This document shows, piece after piece, positions 42,505 through 51,933 of a stretch of DNA of 64,000 nt (the stretch's first letter is position 1; every line of letters begins with the position of its first letter). The notes beneath the pieces are model-generated. The model was not told the DNA's origin. It worked only from the letters and a program-made list of their open reading frames with translations, and did not search any database. The stretch is from Amblyomma americanum (Eukaryota; Arthropoda; Arachnida; Ixodida; Ixodidae): contig NC_135505.1 in assembly GCF_052857255.1 (NCBI RefSeq), positions 24,700,269 through 24,764,268 of the forward strand. Direction: 5' to 3'. A program made the translations under genes and the position numbers.

Positions 42505-43530
42505 TGGTGATGATGTTCTTTACCATGCATCGTTTTGTCAGTTTCTACGCTCATTTCAGGTCAGCAAGTCAAAGAACTTAGTGATGTACGACCATGGATT
42601 TCTTACCAACATCAGGCTATACGGGAAGGTGAGTACAGTTTGTATTCAGGAATAATGAATAAACAAGAAATGTCAGCGAAGTTCAGTATTACCTTAATGT
42701 CTCCGGCAGGCATTTCACCATATCGTTTTGCGCAAGAAGGTGCTTGCAAGTACCTAATGCTTTTGTTACCTCCACCCACTTATTTCGGTAATACTCCACT
42801 CCAATGAAGAAGAATAGAAGTTTTTTTTTTCATTGCATTATTTGTACGGTAAATGTGAATTATATCACTCACAGACGAATAGATGTCGACACTAGGTAAG
42901 CTGAAAAACGTTAATGTAAATGCTCTAGTATGATGAAGGGGAACAGAAGGGGTTTTAGAATGCGACGAGTTTAAACGCGTCGAATATTTGAAGCTTGCAG
43001 ATAGAGCGTGCGAACTCGTTTTGAGCTAGCATTTTCATTGGTGAAGTAATCGCCGATTAAAGCAGCATCAGCGCTTAGGCTTCCCTGCAGTGCTTCGCGA
43101 CTGCAGAGGTCGCAATGATGACGCCGCGTACGGCGGCCCTACATTTCCAGCGAAAAACCGGTTGCTGCGAGGAAGAAAACCGGTGCCACTGAAGGGGAAG
43201 CCCAGAAAGCATTGTTTGGCGACATCTTCCGTTGCACGGCAGCATGAGCGCGAGAACACCGGATGTTTGGAATTTCCTTAACAATGATGTCCCCACAACT
43301 TTCGCCGCACTTTGCGAACGCAGTAAAGAGAAGCTTGAAAATGGTCGCGGTTTCGATCGGCGATTACGTCACAATCTAAAATCCTAGCGCAAAACTACTC
43401 GACACGCATTACCTAGAAGCTTCATACATTCGAATTCGTATATAACTCCGAATTTTCACAAAACCATTTAAGCTTGCTTTTAAAGAATGAGGCTTAGGGA
43501 AGCAAACCGCCGTCAACATGTGCAAGTCAG
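42505..43530. other. Interval without recognised features
   Basis: GGCTTCCCTGCAGTG at 43077-43091 has a near-complement CACTGAAGGGGAAGCC at 43187-43202, a weak hairpin. Nothing else was recognised. Confidence 0.35.
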
Positions 43531-43534
43531 CTGT

Positions 43535-43825
43535 ATTGCTTGGGAAGTACTATCGCGATTAACAGAAACGCCAACAGCGGGAAACGTGGCTTTCCGCACA
43601 GCCAGTGAGGCCTAGTATCGGTCCGCTAGTCCGAGGATGCTTTTCCTGCTCCGATTTGCCTTGGCTGCCGCTAGGCAAATCGGCGCTTTCAGTCGGCGCC
43701 GCTAGAGCGCCCCTTGTGTGCTCTGAATGTCAAACGTGACCGGCGGATGATAAGCTTTCTTCTCATTATACCCGGCAAGTAAAGCCGGCACGCTTTCTTG
43801 CCGTCACGATGATTACGTGCAAGAT
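43535..43825. repeat. Left terminal inverted repeat of the Tc1-like element
   Basis: Complementary to 46065-46375. Pairing is seen from GTACTATCGCGATTAACAG near 43546 through GCACGCTTTCTTGCCGTCACGATGATTACG near 43820. Identity is roughly 75-80 percent by eye. Confidence 0.8.
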
Positions 43826-44004
43826 AACTGAAGCGTTAAGTGTAAGCCCCATCGTCGCTGGTTCGCAGTTCTGCATCGAAAAAAAATAAAAGTTCAAGAA
43901 ATGAAAACGATAATTAGAAATAGTGATGCAAATGCGAGTTCTTTTCTCCTACAGCCTATGAGCTAAGCTACCGGCATCATTCTCTTCACTTTGAAAATAA
44001 AATT

Positions 44005-44495
44005 ATGTCGCGGGTGTCGGACGTCTTCAGGATGGGAATGGTCGCCTTGTACACCCAAGAAGTTGCCCAGAGTTGCGGAGATTCTCGGGACACCACATTC
44101 GACTGACAGCTGAGTTCTGGAAGGGTACAAAATTGGCTTTCGGACCTTACTCACATTCTGCGGTCACGTTCCACGACCGCGCAAGAAGGCCGACTGATTA
44201 TTGCAACCGCCGTAGACAACTCTTTTTCAACAGTCAAGCAGATCAAAAACGAGCTCGGCCTAAACGTTAATGTACAAGTGGTTCGACAGCAACTCCATGA
44301 ATCGGGCCTTCAAAGCAGGAGAGCCCAAAGAAATCCTTTGCTTTTGGATAACCACAAAGCCGCCCGTCTACACTTCACACAATCACATAAGAGTTTGACT
44401 AGTCTGGAGGATTCGGGCCAGCTGATGTTCACAAATAAGTGCCAAGTTACCACAACGGGTCAGAATGCACTGGAAGAGTGACGTCAAGACAATCA
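44005..44495 (+). pseudogene. Tc1-like transposase, N-terminal half
   Basis: An ATG at 44005 begins MSRVSDVFRMGMVALYTQE. After frame changes the main block is RSTTAQEGRLIIATAVDN, STVKQIKNELGLNVNVQ, VVRQQLHESGLQSRRAQRNP and LLLDNHKAARLHFTQSHKSL. This is the paired helix-turn-helix DNA-binding half of Tc1 transposases, including the family-typical V-R-x-L-x-E-x-G-L-x-S-R block. The first catalytic Asp, expected in a FTDES-like motif, is replaced: the sequence reads MFTNKC. The similarity then stops near 44495, where foreign sequence begins. Confidence 0.82.
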
Positions 44496-45540
44496 TCGGT
44501 AAGCCTTTCCAGCCTAGTGTTCTTGAATTGCGGTGCTCTTTAAAAAGGTGTGGCCCAGGATTAACTGAATTTTATTTAATGTGGTAAGAGTAGCATCAAA
44601 ATACAACGAACGTATCCAGACGACGAATGTTACATGAGGGTGCGAGTTCCAAGTGTGTAAAGGAAATAATGTAGATAATTTCAGCATTTTTAAGCCAGAA
44701 ACATGTTCTGTTATCTTGGCTACTTTAGGGGGTCTGCATGTTATGAATTTAATGGTTAGAGATACATTCTGACCGAACGAATAACCACGCTTCAATCACA
44801 GCGCGGTCCCTGTTTGAGTGGCAGGTGCCTACTTGGCTAAAATATACAAGAAAAAGGATTTGATACAACAGCGGTTGGTCTACCCTCATTATAGCACACT
44901 GAAGCGCATAAACACAAACTTCATTTTTGGAGTGAAAAGCTTCACTACGCCAGGTAAAGCAGTCGTCGCGTAGGCCGGGGAATGACCTCGAACGACCTTC
45001 AGCTCAATCACGTTAGCCGTGTATGACCGTATGTGGTATAGTTATGGTGTCGAACCCTTCACCCCTGACCTTTAGTTTACCTTTGAACTTCGGCACTGGG
45101 TGACCTTTAGGTTGACTTTTGACCTTAAGGACATTCTATGGGGTGATGTGAAGCTCCGTGACGACATACGATGGGGTTTTCGTAAAACCATGTGATACCA
45201 CGTCATAGTCACATGGTCGTGTTGGTTTATATCTAACGATTGTCGCGAGCGTGTAGCGGAGCTTCCATGGACGAGCCTCAGACGCTTAGCAAGCGTGGTT
45301 GCTTTTCGCTGAATTTCAGGGTTAGCCAAGTTAAGCCACTGCCGATTGTACTTTTTACTTTAGCAATAACTTTTGTAGGGGATACAGTTTGATCCTGTTC
45401 AGACGGCAGTGGCAGAAGACGTGAAACGCATTACATAAAGAACTGGGGAGATTTTTCAGTATACGTCACGCACAATATGCAACAATACAATCAAGAAAAT
45501 AAACATAATAGTGCATTTTTAATCCTACCTGCCCCAAGCA
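44496..45540. other. About 1.05-kb foreign segment splitting the transposase
   Basis: This segment sits between the two transposase halves and replaces roughly 35-40 codons. It contains TTTGACCTT-like motifs at 45065-45125 and a minus-strand open frame of 93 codons at 44514-44795 (CRPPKVAKITEHVSGLK). I recognise neither. No inverted ends or target duplication were found, so it may be a replacement rather than a simple insertion. Confidence 0.55.
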
Positions 45541-45544
45541 CACA

Positions 45545-45975
45545 AGCTTCAGCTGACGCTGCTCCTTGAATGTATGGGGAGCCATCACAGCCGATAGCTT
45601 GGGTCTCCTTATACGGCTAGATGAACGATTCACTGCAGCAGAATACTGTAATGCAATCGGGCAGGTTGTCCTCCCTTATGCTATGGATGGGCCACTCAAG
45701 GATAGACTGTTTTATTATCTGCATGACCTGCATGACCATGGAAATATCTGGGGATTTAGGAAATCACGCTTGTCACGACTGCAGTTCGATGAAACCAAGG
45801 ACTCCAGTTGGGGTACTGTTCACGCCGAGTGGGACACGCTTTGCTGCACTCAGCAAGGAAAAGAACTGTTCGCCTCTACGTCAATGGGCATGGAATCCGT
45901 TATTCTTGCCTATGGAGACCACCAAATATCAAATAATTCAAAGTACGCTTTTCTCGAGCAGTTCTTCGAGTGATA
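45545..45975 (+). pseudogene. Tc1-like transposase, C-terminal half
   Basis: Open from 45566: NVWGAITADSLGLLIRLDER, FTAAEYCNAIGQVVLPYAMD, GPLKDRLFYYLHDLHDHG, then a diverged stretch and HAEWDTL with a Ser/Met-rich end. VNVWGA and the LQHDxxPxH block, here LHDLHDH, belong to the DDE catalytic core of Tc1/mariner (IS630 superfamily) transposases. The second catalytic Asp is kept, but the surrounding motif and the third acidic region (usually NPIENVW) are no longer recognisable. The frame is open but the enzyme would be inactive. Confidence 0.85.
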
Positions 45976-46064
45976 AGTCAAATTGTGTGCCAGCTTGTGT
46001 TTTTGTTTGAGTTGTTCTTCCTATTTCTCTCAGACCAATAAATTAACTATGGCCTAGAAGACAT

Positions 46065-46375
46065 TCAACGCAATCATCGTGACAGCATGAAAGCGTGCCG
46101 CATTTTGCTCGCCCTGCATAATGGCAAGGAAAGCTCATCATCTGCTGGTCATGTTCGACACTCACAGTACACATGCGGTGCGATAGAGCCGGACGGAACA
46201 AGATTCTAGTGCTACAGCGCCGCCGATTGAAAGCGCCGATTTGCCTAGCGACAGCCAAGGCATATCGGATTTGGGCACGCATCGTCGAACGAGCGGGTCG
46301 AAACTAGGCTGTGTTGATTGTGCGGAAAGCCGCGCTTTCCGCTGTTTGAGTTTGTTTCTATCGCGATGGTACAGT
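46065..46375. repeat. Right terminal inverted repeat of the Tc1-like element
   Basis: Complement of 43535-43825. A short direct-orientation relative of its outer end (GAAGCAAACCGTCTGGACTG, then GTTACTTTTGGCAAA) lies further right at 46791-46825, which hints at a second, lost copy. Confidence 0.8.
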
Positions 46376-46501
46376 CTTTGACAAAAGTAACCAGACTGCA
46401 TTGTTTGCTTCTTATTCGAATAGTATAACCCTAACGGCTTCCCCAAACATCAAATTTTAAGTTCTCGGAAGGTGAAGACAAGGCTGCTCCTTACCATACA
46501 G

Positions 46502-46730
46502 GGTGGCTGAGTGGTTATGGCGCTCGGCTGCTGGCACGGAAGACGCGAGTTCGATCCCGGCCGCGGCGGTCGAAATTCAATGAAGGCGAAATTCTAGAGG
46601 CCCGTGTACTGTGCGATGTTAGTGCACGTTAAAGAACCTTAGGTGGTCGAAATTTCTGGAGCCCTACACTACGGCGTCTCTCATAGCCTGAGTCGCTTTG
46701 GGACGTTAAAGCTATATAAACCAAACCAAA
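46502..46730 (+). mobile_element. Full-length Ruka-type tRNA-derived SINE
   Basis: tRNA-like head with box A GTGGCTGAGTGGTTATGGCG region and box B GAGTTCGATCCCGG, the GCGGCGGTCGAAATTC block, core GTGCACGTTAAAGAACC and GGTGGTCGAAATTTCTGGAG, then GTCGCTTTGGGACGTTAAA and an A-rich ATAAACCAAACC tail. It is flanked by CCTTACCATACAG at 46489-46501 and CCTTACCGTACAG at 46731-46743, a 13-base target duplication with one mismatch. It is transcribed by RNA polymerase III from the internal boxes; mobilisation by a LINE is inferred from the family. Confidence 0.93.
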
Positions 46731-47159
46731 CCTTACCGTACAGAGCTTTACTGTTTGAGGGTTGATATAATAGCTTCAATATAGTACTGAGAAGCAAACC
46801 GTCTGGACTGGTTACTTTTGGCAAACACTATATTTTAGAAAAGAATACGAATAGATGACTTCGTTTTACTCGTTATTCATGCTATAGTCGATTTTTAGCT
46901 TTTTCATATTTATGCTTGAAGACAAAATGTGCTGTACACCTCTTCACCCCAGTTTTTATGGCGGTCACAAGCGCTGTATCAATTGCCGTAACAAAATTAC
47001 CGAAAAAGCGCGGCGACAGTATAGGGGATCGAACCTGCTGCCGAATAGTGCCCACGGGGGCTTTTTGTTAAGTTTTAAGTATGATGTTCAATGAACTTAA
47101 ATATTGTTTGATGCATGCATACACAATTTACAAGTCGAAAGGAATCCGAACTGGGATCC

Positions 47160-47215
47160 GAACCAGTGCTGGTGAACACTATCAAGGTTAGGTCACACGT
47201 AAATACCCCCAAAAG
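47160..47215 (+). repeat. Short repeat (first unit)
   Basis: CTGGTGAACACTATCAAGGT, TAGGTCACACGTAAA and ATACCCC recur at about 47612-47664 as CTGGTGAACACTCTCAAGAT, TAGGTCCACGTAAA and ATACCCC. The two units bracket the SINE at 47229, which may have inserted in one of a pair of older repeats. Confidence 0.5.
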
Positions 47216-47228
47216 CAGATTTGACAGC

Positions 47229-47440
47229 CGTTGCCGTAGCCCAGTTGATACCGCACCGGACGCATAGTTTGGAGGTCGTGAGTTAGCATCTCCACTGGCG
47301 CCATGTGGTAGTTTTTTCTTCCGCTTTTATTATTATCCCTTTGATGAAACAGCGAAATTAAAAAAAAAGATGGCCTGTCCTCCCTTATTTCTGTGGCTGA
47401 TCGCTTCTTTCATATCCATAACAAATCCTTCATTTCCCAT
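47229..47440 (+). mobile_element. tRNA-derived SINE (CACCGGTGG family)
   Basis: The tRNA-like head has GTTGCCGTAGCCCAGTTGAT (box A), CCGCACCGGACGCATAG, GGAGGTCGTGAGTTAGCATC (box B, degraded) and CCACTGGCGCCATGTGG, then a TTTTTCTTCCGC body and a tail-proximal GGCTGATCGCTTCTTTCATA. The copy at 62375 is better preserved. Confidence 0.65.
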
Positions 47441-47775
47441 CCGTTGTGTGCTTAATTCCTAAAAGAGGGCCTTGGCTCTGGCAGCCTTGATTAAATAGGA
47501 AGCATAAGAGGGTTCTCACATTACTTCCGCCCTCTCCATTCGATGACGCTCCACATCACACTATTGGTGATACAGGATGACTACGGCCGCTGCTTAGGGA
47601 CGAGAGTGGCCTGGTGAACACTCTCAAGATTAGGTCCACGTAAAGATCAATACCCCATTGATGAAAACCACAAATTAAAAGAAGGCATCCACAGTGTTAC
47701 TTGGTTTCTTTAGCCTTTGGCTTCTTTCATATAAGAGGCAAAACCAACAAGAAATGTGAACGGTCATATTATTTA

Positions 47776-48110
47776 CTACCACAGATCAGCTGAGTAGTCC
47801 AGCGTTCCTGAGCGCTAAACGGAGCTTCGCCAGCTTCGTCTTCCTTCTCCTTCGTCGGCGCTTGCCGCTAGGGCATCAAACGCCAACTGTCTGTCTTATA
47901 ATACCTCCGGGGTGAAAAGGCGACATCCTCGCGGCGCAAGAGCACGATACGATAGACGTGTCGTAGCAAGGTATCAAGCGGCAGAAGTGGACAATTTCAC
48001 GGCCGCGGCGGCGATGATCAGGCGAAGGCGTGAGGGGCCCGACGAGATAATTAACTGGGGTTGTTTGCTGAACAACGCGATAGGGGCCCTGGTATTTCTT
48101 AAAAAGATAA
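47776..48110 (-). pseudogene. gypsy element remnant, integrase C-terminus
   Basis: On the minus strand: KYQGPYRVVQQTTPVNYLVG and PLTPSPDHRRRGREIVHFCR, then LIPCYD. This is the C-terminal, chromodomain-like/SH3-like end of Ty3/gypsy integrases (GPYRV...V.YLV followed by a basic HxxRLKP block), followed by a short tail rich in Arg and Lys. Neither the catalytic core nor an LTR pair is present. It abuts the Penelope-like segment at 48115. Confidence 0.75.
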
Positions 48111-48114
48111 ACCA

Positions 48115-48670
48115 GCGCAAAACTTAGGAAGAAAGAAGAAAACGACACACTACGCGCTGACTAACAAGAGAAGTTTAATCTGCCACTAGCGAAATATATA
48201 TCGAGAAAAAGAAATAACAAAACAAAGCAAAGCACATCATGGCAGACAACTTGACACAACAGATGCAATCTTTATCAAGTCAACAGGAGAGATAGGTGAT
48301 TTCTTTCTCGAGCAGGTCAACAGATGGTGACACAAATTTCGCCTTTCAGCTGAATGATCCGTGCCTCGAAAAGTTCTTTCTATTTCTTCGTTTTGCATTT
48401 CTTGACCACCCTCATGCGGTCCAGGGAAGGCCTGCAGGTTTTTGAGGGACAGCTCTTACAGTGTGCAGGGCGAACGGGTCGTTGTCTTAACTCCAGATTA
48501 AGCAAGCACGACTGATTACATAATACGCACACAGGCAGCAATCTAGCAGTACACTGTAAGAGCTATCGCTCAAAAACTTGCAGGCCTTCCCTGGACCGCA
48601 TGAGGGGAATCAAGAAATGCAAAACCAAGAAGAAGAGGGAGGTTTTCGAGGCACTGATCATTCAGCAGAG
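48115..48670. mobile_element. Penelope-like element piece with inverted partial copies
   Basis: 48350-48465 and 48551-48669 are inverted copies (GCATTTCTTGA, CTCATGCGGTCCAGGGAAGG, CCTGCA, TTTTTGAG, GCTCTTACAGTGT). On the minus strand the left piece continues to the terminus with GGCAGATTAAACTTCTC, CAGCGCGTAGTGTGTCG and TTTTGCGCTG. Inverted partial copies joined at the 5' side are characteristic of Penelope-like retroelements. The encoded peptide in this part (CKSCPSKTCRPSLDRMR) resembles tick Penelope/GIY-YIG proteins as I remember them. No intact RT is present. Confidence 0.62.
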
Positions 48671-48772
48671 GGTACTGGCAGATCTTTGGCACGCCACCGA
48701 TGACGGACAGATGGTGTCAGAGCCACCCCTGCCCGAATCCGGCGCACGGATACCTCTTCCTACCGAGTAAGA

Positions 48773-49396
48773 CTACGGGGGAGAGGGTGCGAACACGGAG
48801 GAATTTAGAGCGCGTGTTCGCTGGTGCAGAACTTCGGAAACGGAAACATGGGACAGGAACGGATCTAGGGGAAGAGGGGAAGGTGGCGGATCGTCTAATG
48901 TATGAAGATGAGTCGTAGCATCCGCTTGAATGTTATGTGGATCCTGGGCATGGCCGCGAATCCAGTGTATGCGCACAGGACATGGATACTTTGCGCAGAG
49001 CACATGAATAGATTGTGAAATCTGGAACGTTCGTCGAACAGCCTTAACCTGTTTAAGGGCGGCGCGGGAGTCGGTGTAAATATTAACTTATTGAATGTTG
49101 GAACGAGCGGAAGAGAAGCGATTGCATTATAAATGGCTTGAAGTTCCAATGCCAGGGGAGTGCACGTATTCGCAGTATACGTTGCGCAAGAGTTGAGATG
49201 CGGATCAGATGGACTATACACAGCAGTAACTCGCCTCTCTTCAGAATGTGATGCATCCGTGTATAATATGCACCCTTCAGGCAGATACGCTGCTGATACC
49301 GACGGGGAAACAGTGGGGCGATTGTCAGTGAGCTGGCAATAGGACCACGGTGGAAGTGCCTTTAAACGATGAAGTTTGAGAGACTATTTTCGAGCT
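48773..49396 (-). pseudogene. LINE A ORF2, RNase H domain (copy 2)
   Basis: In alternating frames: ALELQAIYNAIASLPLVPT, NIYTDSRAALKQVKAVRR with the catalytic TDS, and RIHWIRGHAQDPHNIQADAT with the terminal catalytic Asp. RNase H removes the RNA template during reverse transcription and is found in I-type but not most other LINEs. The catalytic residues remain readable; frame changes near 49080 and 48990 break the product. The C-terminal finger seen in copy 3 is lost with the 3' truncation. Confidence 0.82.
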
Positions 49397-50524
49397 CTAT
49401 TGGCCACCCGTTCGTTGGTCGATGATTTCACTGAGTGTATTAAGTTGGGCGAACTCCTGTAGCACAGGTATGGGTGTTAAACGAGGCCGATATGTTATGA
49501 CGCGCATAGCCTCACGATTGATAGTTTCAAGGGAGTCCCACTGTCTGCGGGTGAGACGTTGAAATTGTGCCTGATATACTATCCGTGGCTGAAGGATAGA
49601 GCGCACAAGCTGGCGGGCCGTATGAGCACGTGCGCCACTAGAGCGCATAGCTATGCGACGAATCAGACCTAGAGTAGCGTGAGCCGATTTATGGGTGGCT
49701 GTCAGCCACGGGGTGCCAGTCCCAGATGTATAGAGGAGAACACCAAGAATACGAACAGTTTCTACCTGAGGAATCAGAGAATTATGTACCGTAAAATTTA
49801 AAGGGGGAGCTTTCCGTAAGACGGCTTTATTTACAATTCGAATGAAACATGATTTAGTAGGAGAGAGTGTTAGACCCAGAGGCGGGAGGCGAGATGTCAA
49901 TACATCCAGCGCGTGTTGAAGGACCGACTGATGAATAGACGCATCTGGATGACAGCACCACAAGGTGATATCATCGGCATATGCAAGCACGCGGATAGAA
50001 GCGATGGTCTCTAGGGCTCGAACAAGAGGAATTAAAGCCACATTAAATAATGTGGGGGCGAGAACGGAGCCCTGCGGCACTCCTCTATAGGAAGTGAAAT
50101 TACCAAAGGGCTTTCCGTGGACACGCAAGCTGAAGGTTCGATTTGCCAAAAAGGCGTGAATGGAGAGGAGGAACCGGTGAGGGAGACCAAGAGTTTGAAA
50201 GGAGGCAAGAATGGCAGAGTGAAGGATGTTATCATATGCCTTTGTTATGTCTGTAGCGATTACGGTTCGTACAAGGTGACTCTGCGGAGAGTGGTCAAGC
50301 ACGTCAGCAGCCAAAGCAAGGCCGTCCTCGGTTCCAATTTGTGGGCGGAAACCAATTTGGGAATCTGGGTAACAATCATGGGATTCCAGCCACCACGACA
50401 AGCGTACGTCTAGAATGTTTTCATAAAGCTTGCAGATGGTAGGCGTAAGGTAAATTCCACGAAGGGCCGAGAGTGATACTGGAGGCTGACCTGACTTGGG
50501 TATTGGAACCACAATAGAATGCTT
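49397..50524 (-). pseudogene. LINE A ORF2, RT core and linker (copy 2)
   Basis: 371 codons from 50512 are open, with IPKSGQ, LTPTICKLYENIL, SWWLESHDCYPDSQIGFRPQ, palm DITKAYD, GVPQGSVLAPTLFN and the active site AYADDITLW, followed by the linker RLTRRQWDSLETINREAMRV. All RT motifs are intact, so this is the best-preserved polymerase in the window. The frame ends at 49397 because of a four-base duplication (CGTT) near 49409, which copies 1 and 3 lack. Confidence 0.92.
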
Positions 50525-51920
50525 CTAGTCTCCAGGCATAACGCCAGAAAGCCACACTTCGTTAAAAGTATCCAGTAGGGTTTGCAAAGCCCTCCCTTCC
50601 AAGTTACGGAATAAGGAGTTAGGTATGCCGTCGTGCCCGGGAGTAGTAGCAGTTTTTAAACGTTCAATGGAGGCCAGCAGCTCTGCCATGGTGAGGTCAG
50701 AAGTAATCCCATCGGGGGGCTCTGTTACCGATAAGTCAGGTGGAGACGTAGCGGTGCAGTCATGGTTTGGAAAAAATTGACGGGCCGCTTGTTGTGCAAA
50801 TGTGTCCTCATCCACATTTAGCGCGAGGCGAATGCTCTCTGTGTAGTCTGCAACCTGAGAAGGGCGCTCCATGGCGTGAAACACTCTCCAGAGATGTCGA
50901 TTGCCCTGCGTAGAGGACAGGCGGGCACACCATGCAGCCCAGCGTTGCCTGCCTAGCCGCTTTGCATAACGCCGCGCCCGTGCGGTAGCGCGGTGAAGAG
51001 TAGGAAGAGGCGAAGGGTCATCGGGGTGACGAGTAGCGTAAAGATCCGCCTGGCGACGAAGAGCCCACAGATTCAAGAGATGTATGTCCGGGTTTGGGTC
51101 GTCTTCATTTACAGTAGTGGTAATAGTGTGAGTAGCGAGAACAGCAGAGAGTAGACAATGCTGAAGAGGGGTTGAATGTAGATAAATGATCATCTGCGCG
51201 TACAGAGTCCCATGATGTTATTCGTACAGTGCGGCGTATTTTCCGTAGACGCGTAGGCGTGAGGGAGATAAAAATAGGGGTGTGATCGCTACCCCAAGTA
51301 TCAGAACCAACAGCCCAACGAGGGTTACCGGGGCCTAACCACCAAGTCAAATCAGGTGAATACGGGCCACCTAGTGGGCGGGTAGAAGTATTCGGGTGGT
51401 TTAAAAGTTGAAAGGAATGATCCGAAAAGCTCCCTTGGATGTGTGCACCCCTTGAGGAATCCGATGGGTAACCCCACGCAGTGTGTGCGCCGTTGAAGTC
51501 ACCACCAACTAGAATAGGGATACCCGAGTTGGTAGAACGTAGAAAACGAACCCATCCCAGATTGGGAGATGCGGAGCCAGGACGACTATAAAAAGAAACT
51601 AGAATAAGGGGTGTGCGTGCAGGTTTTACGAGAAGGGCGACAACCTCTTGACGTGTGTTGCACCACCGCGAAAGGTCGAGCGGTGTGTGCGGAACTGAAC
51701 TGTGAATATAAAATGCAGATTTACCTGGGCTGAGGGAGGAGGCGGTGCAACGGCGATCAGCGATCGAGGGTGAATGGTATGCGCAGAAACCTGAAAGGCG
51801 TGGGAGTGCATTATGCTCTTGCAGTAGGAACGCCCATGCCCTCAGCTTTCCGTCGCGAAGGCGGATGTTCACTTCAGAGACCTTATTAGCGAATCCTCGA
51901 CAGTTCCACTGCACCACCAC
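50525..51920 (-). pseudogene. LINE A ORF2, endonuclease and N-terminal RT (copy 2)
   Basis: 51920-51105 holds the endonuclease with QWNCRG, GGDFNGAHTAWG and TWGSDHTP. Copy 2 has the family-typical GGDFN where copy 1 has GADFN. A two-base deletion near 51149, relative to copy 1, shifts the frame. The next block (51193-50525) continues through DGIPNSLFR to MPGD and then a TAG at 50525-50527, where copy 1 has Trp. The lesions differ from those of copy 1, so each copy decayed on its own. Confidence 0.9.
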
Positions 51921-51933
51921 CGATGATGATGCG

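Larger units (their letters stand above)
43535..46375 (+). mobile_element. Tc1/mariner-like transposon with about 290-bp terminal inverted repeats
   Basis: The left arm (about 43535-43825) and right arm (about 46065-46375) are inverted copies of each other over nearly 300 bp. Shared blocks include ACTATCGCGAT, GGCTTTCCGCACA, TGCCTTGGCTGCCGCTAGGC, AAATCGGCGCTTTCAGTCGG and GGCACGCTTTC, with moderate divergence. Between them lies a Tc1-like transposase in two halves, separated by about 1 kb. Long inverted repeats are known for several Tc1-group transposons. Exact termini and the TA duplication could not be fixed because the outermost bases have diverged. Confidence 0.82.
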
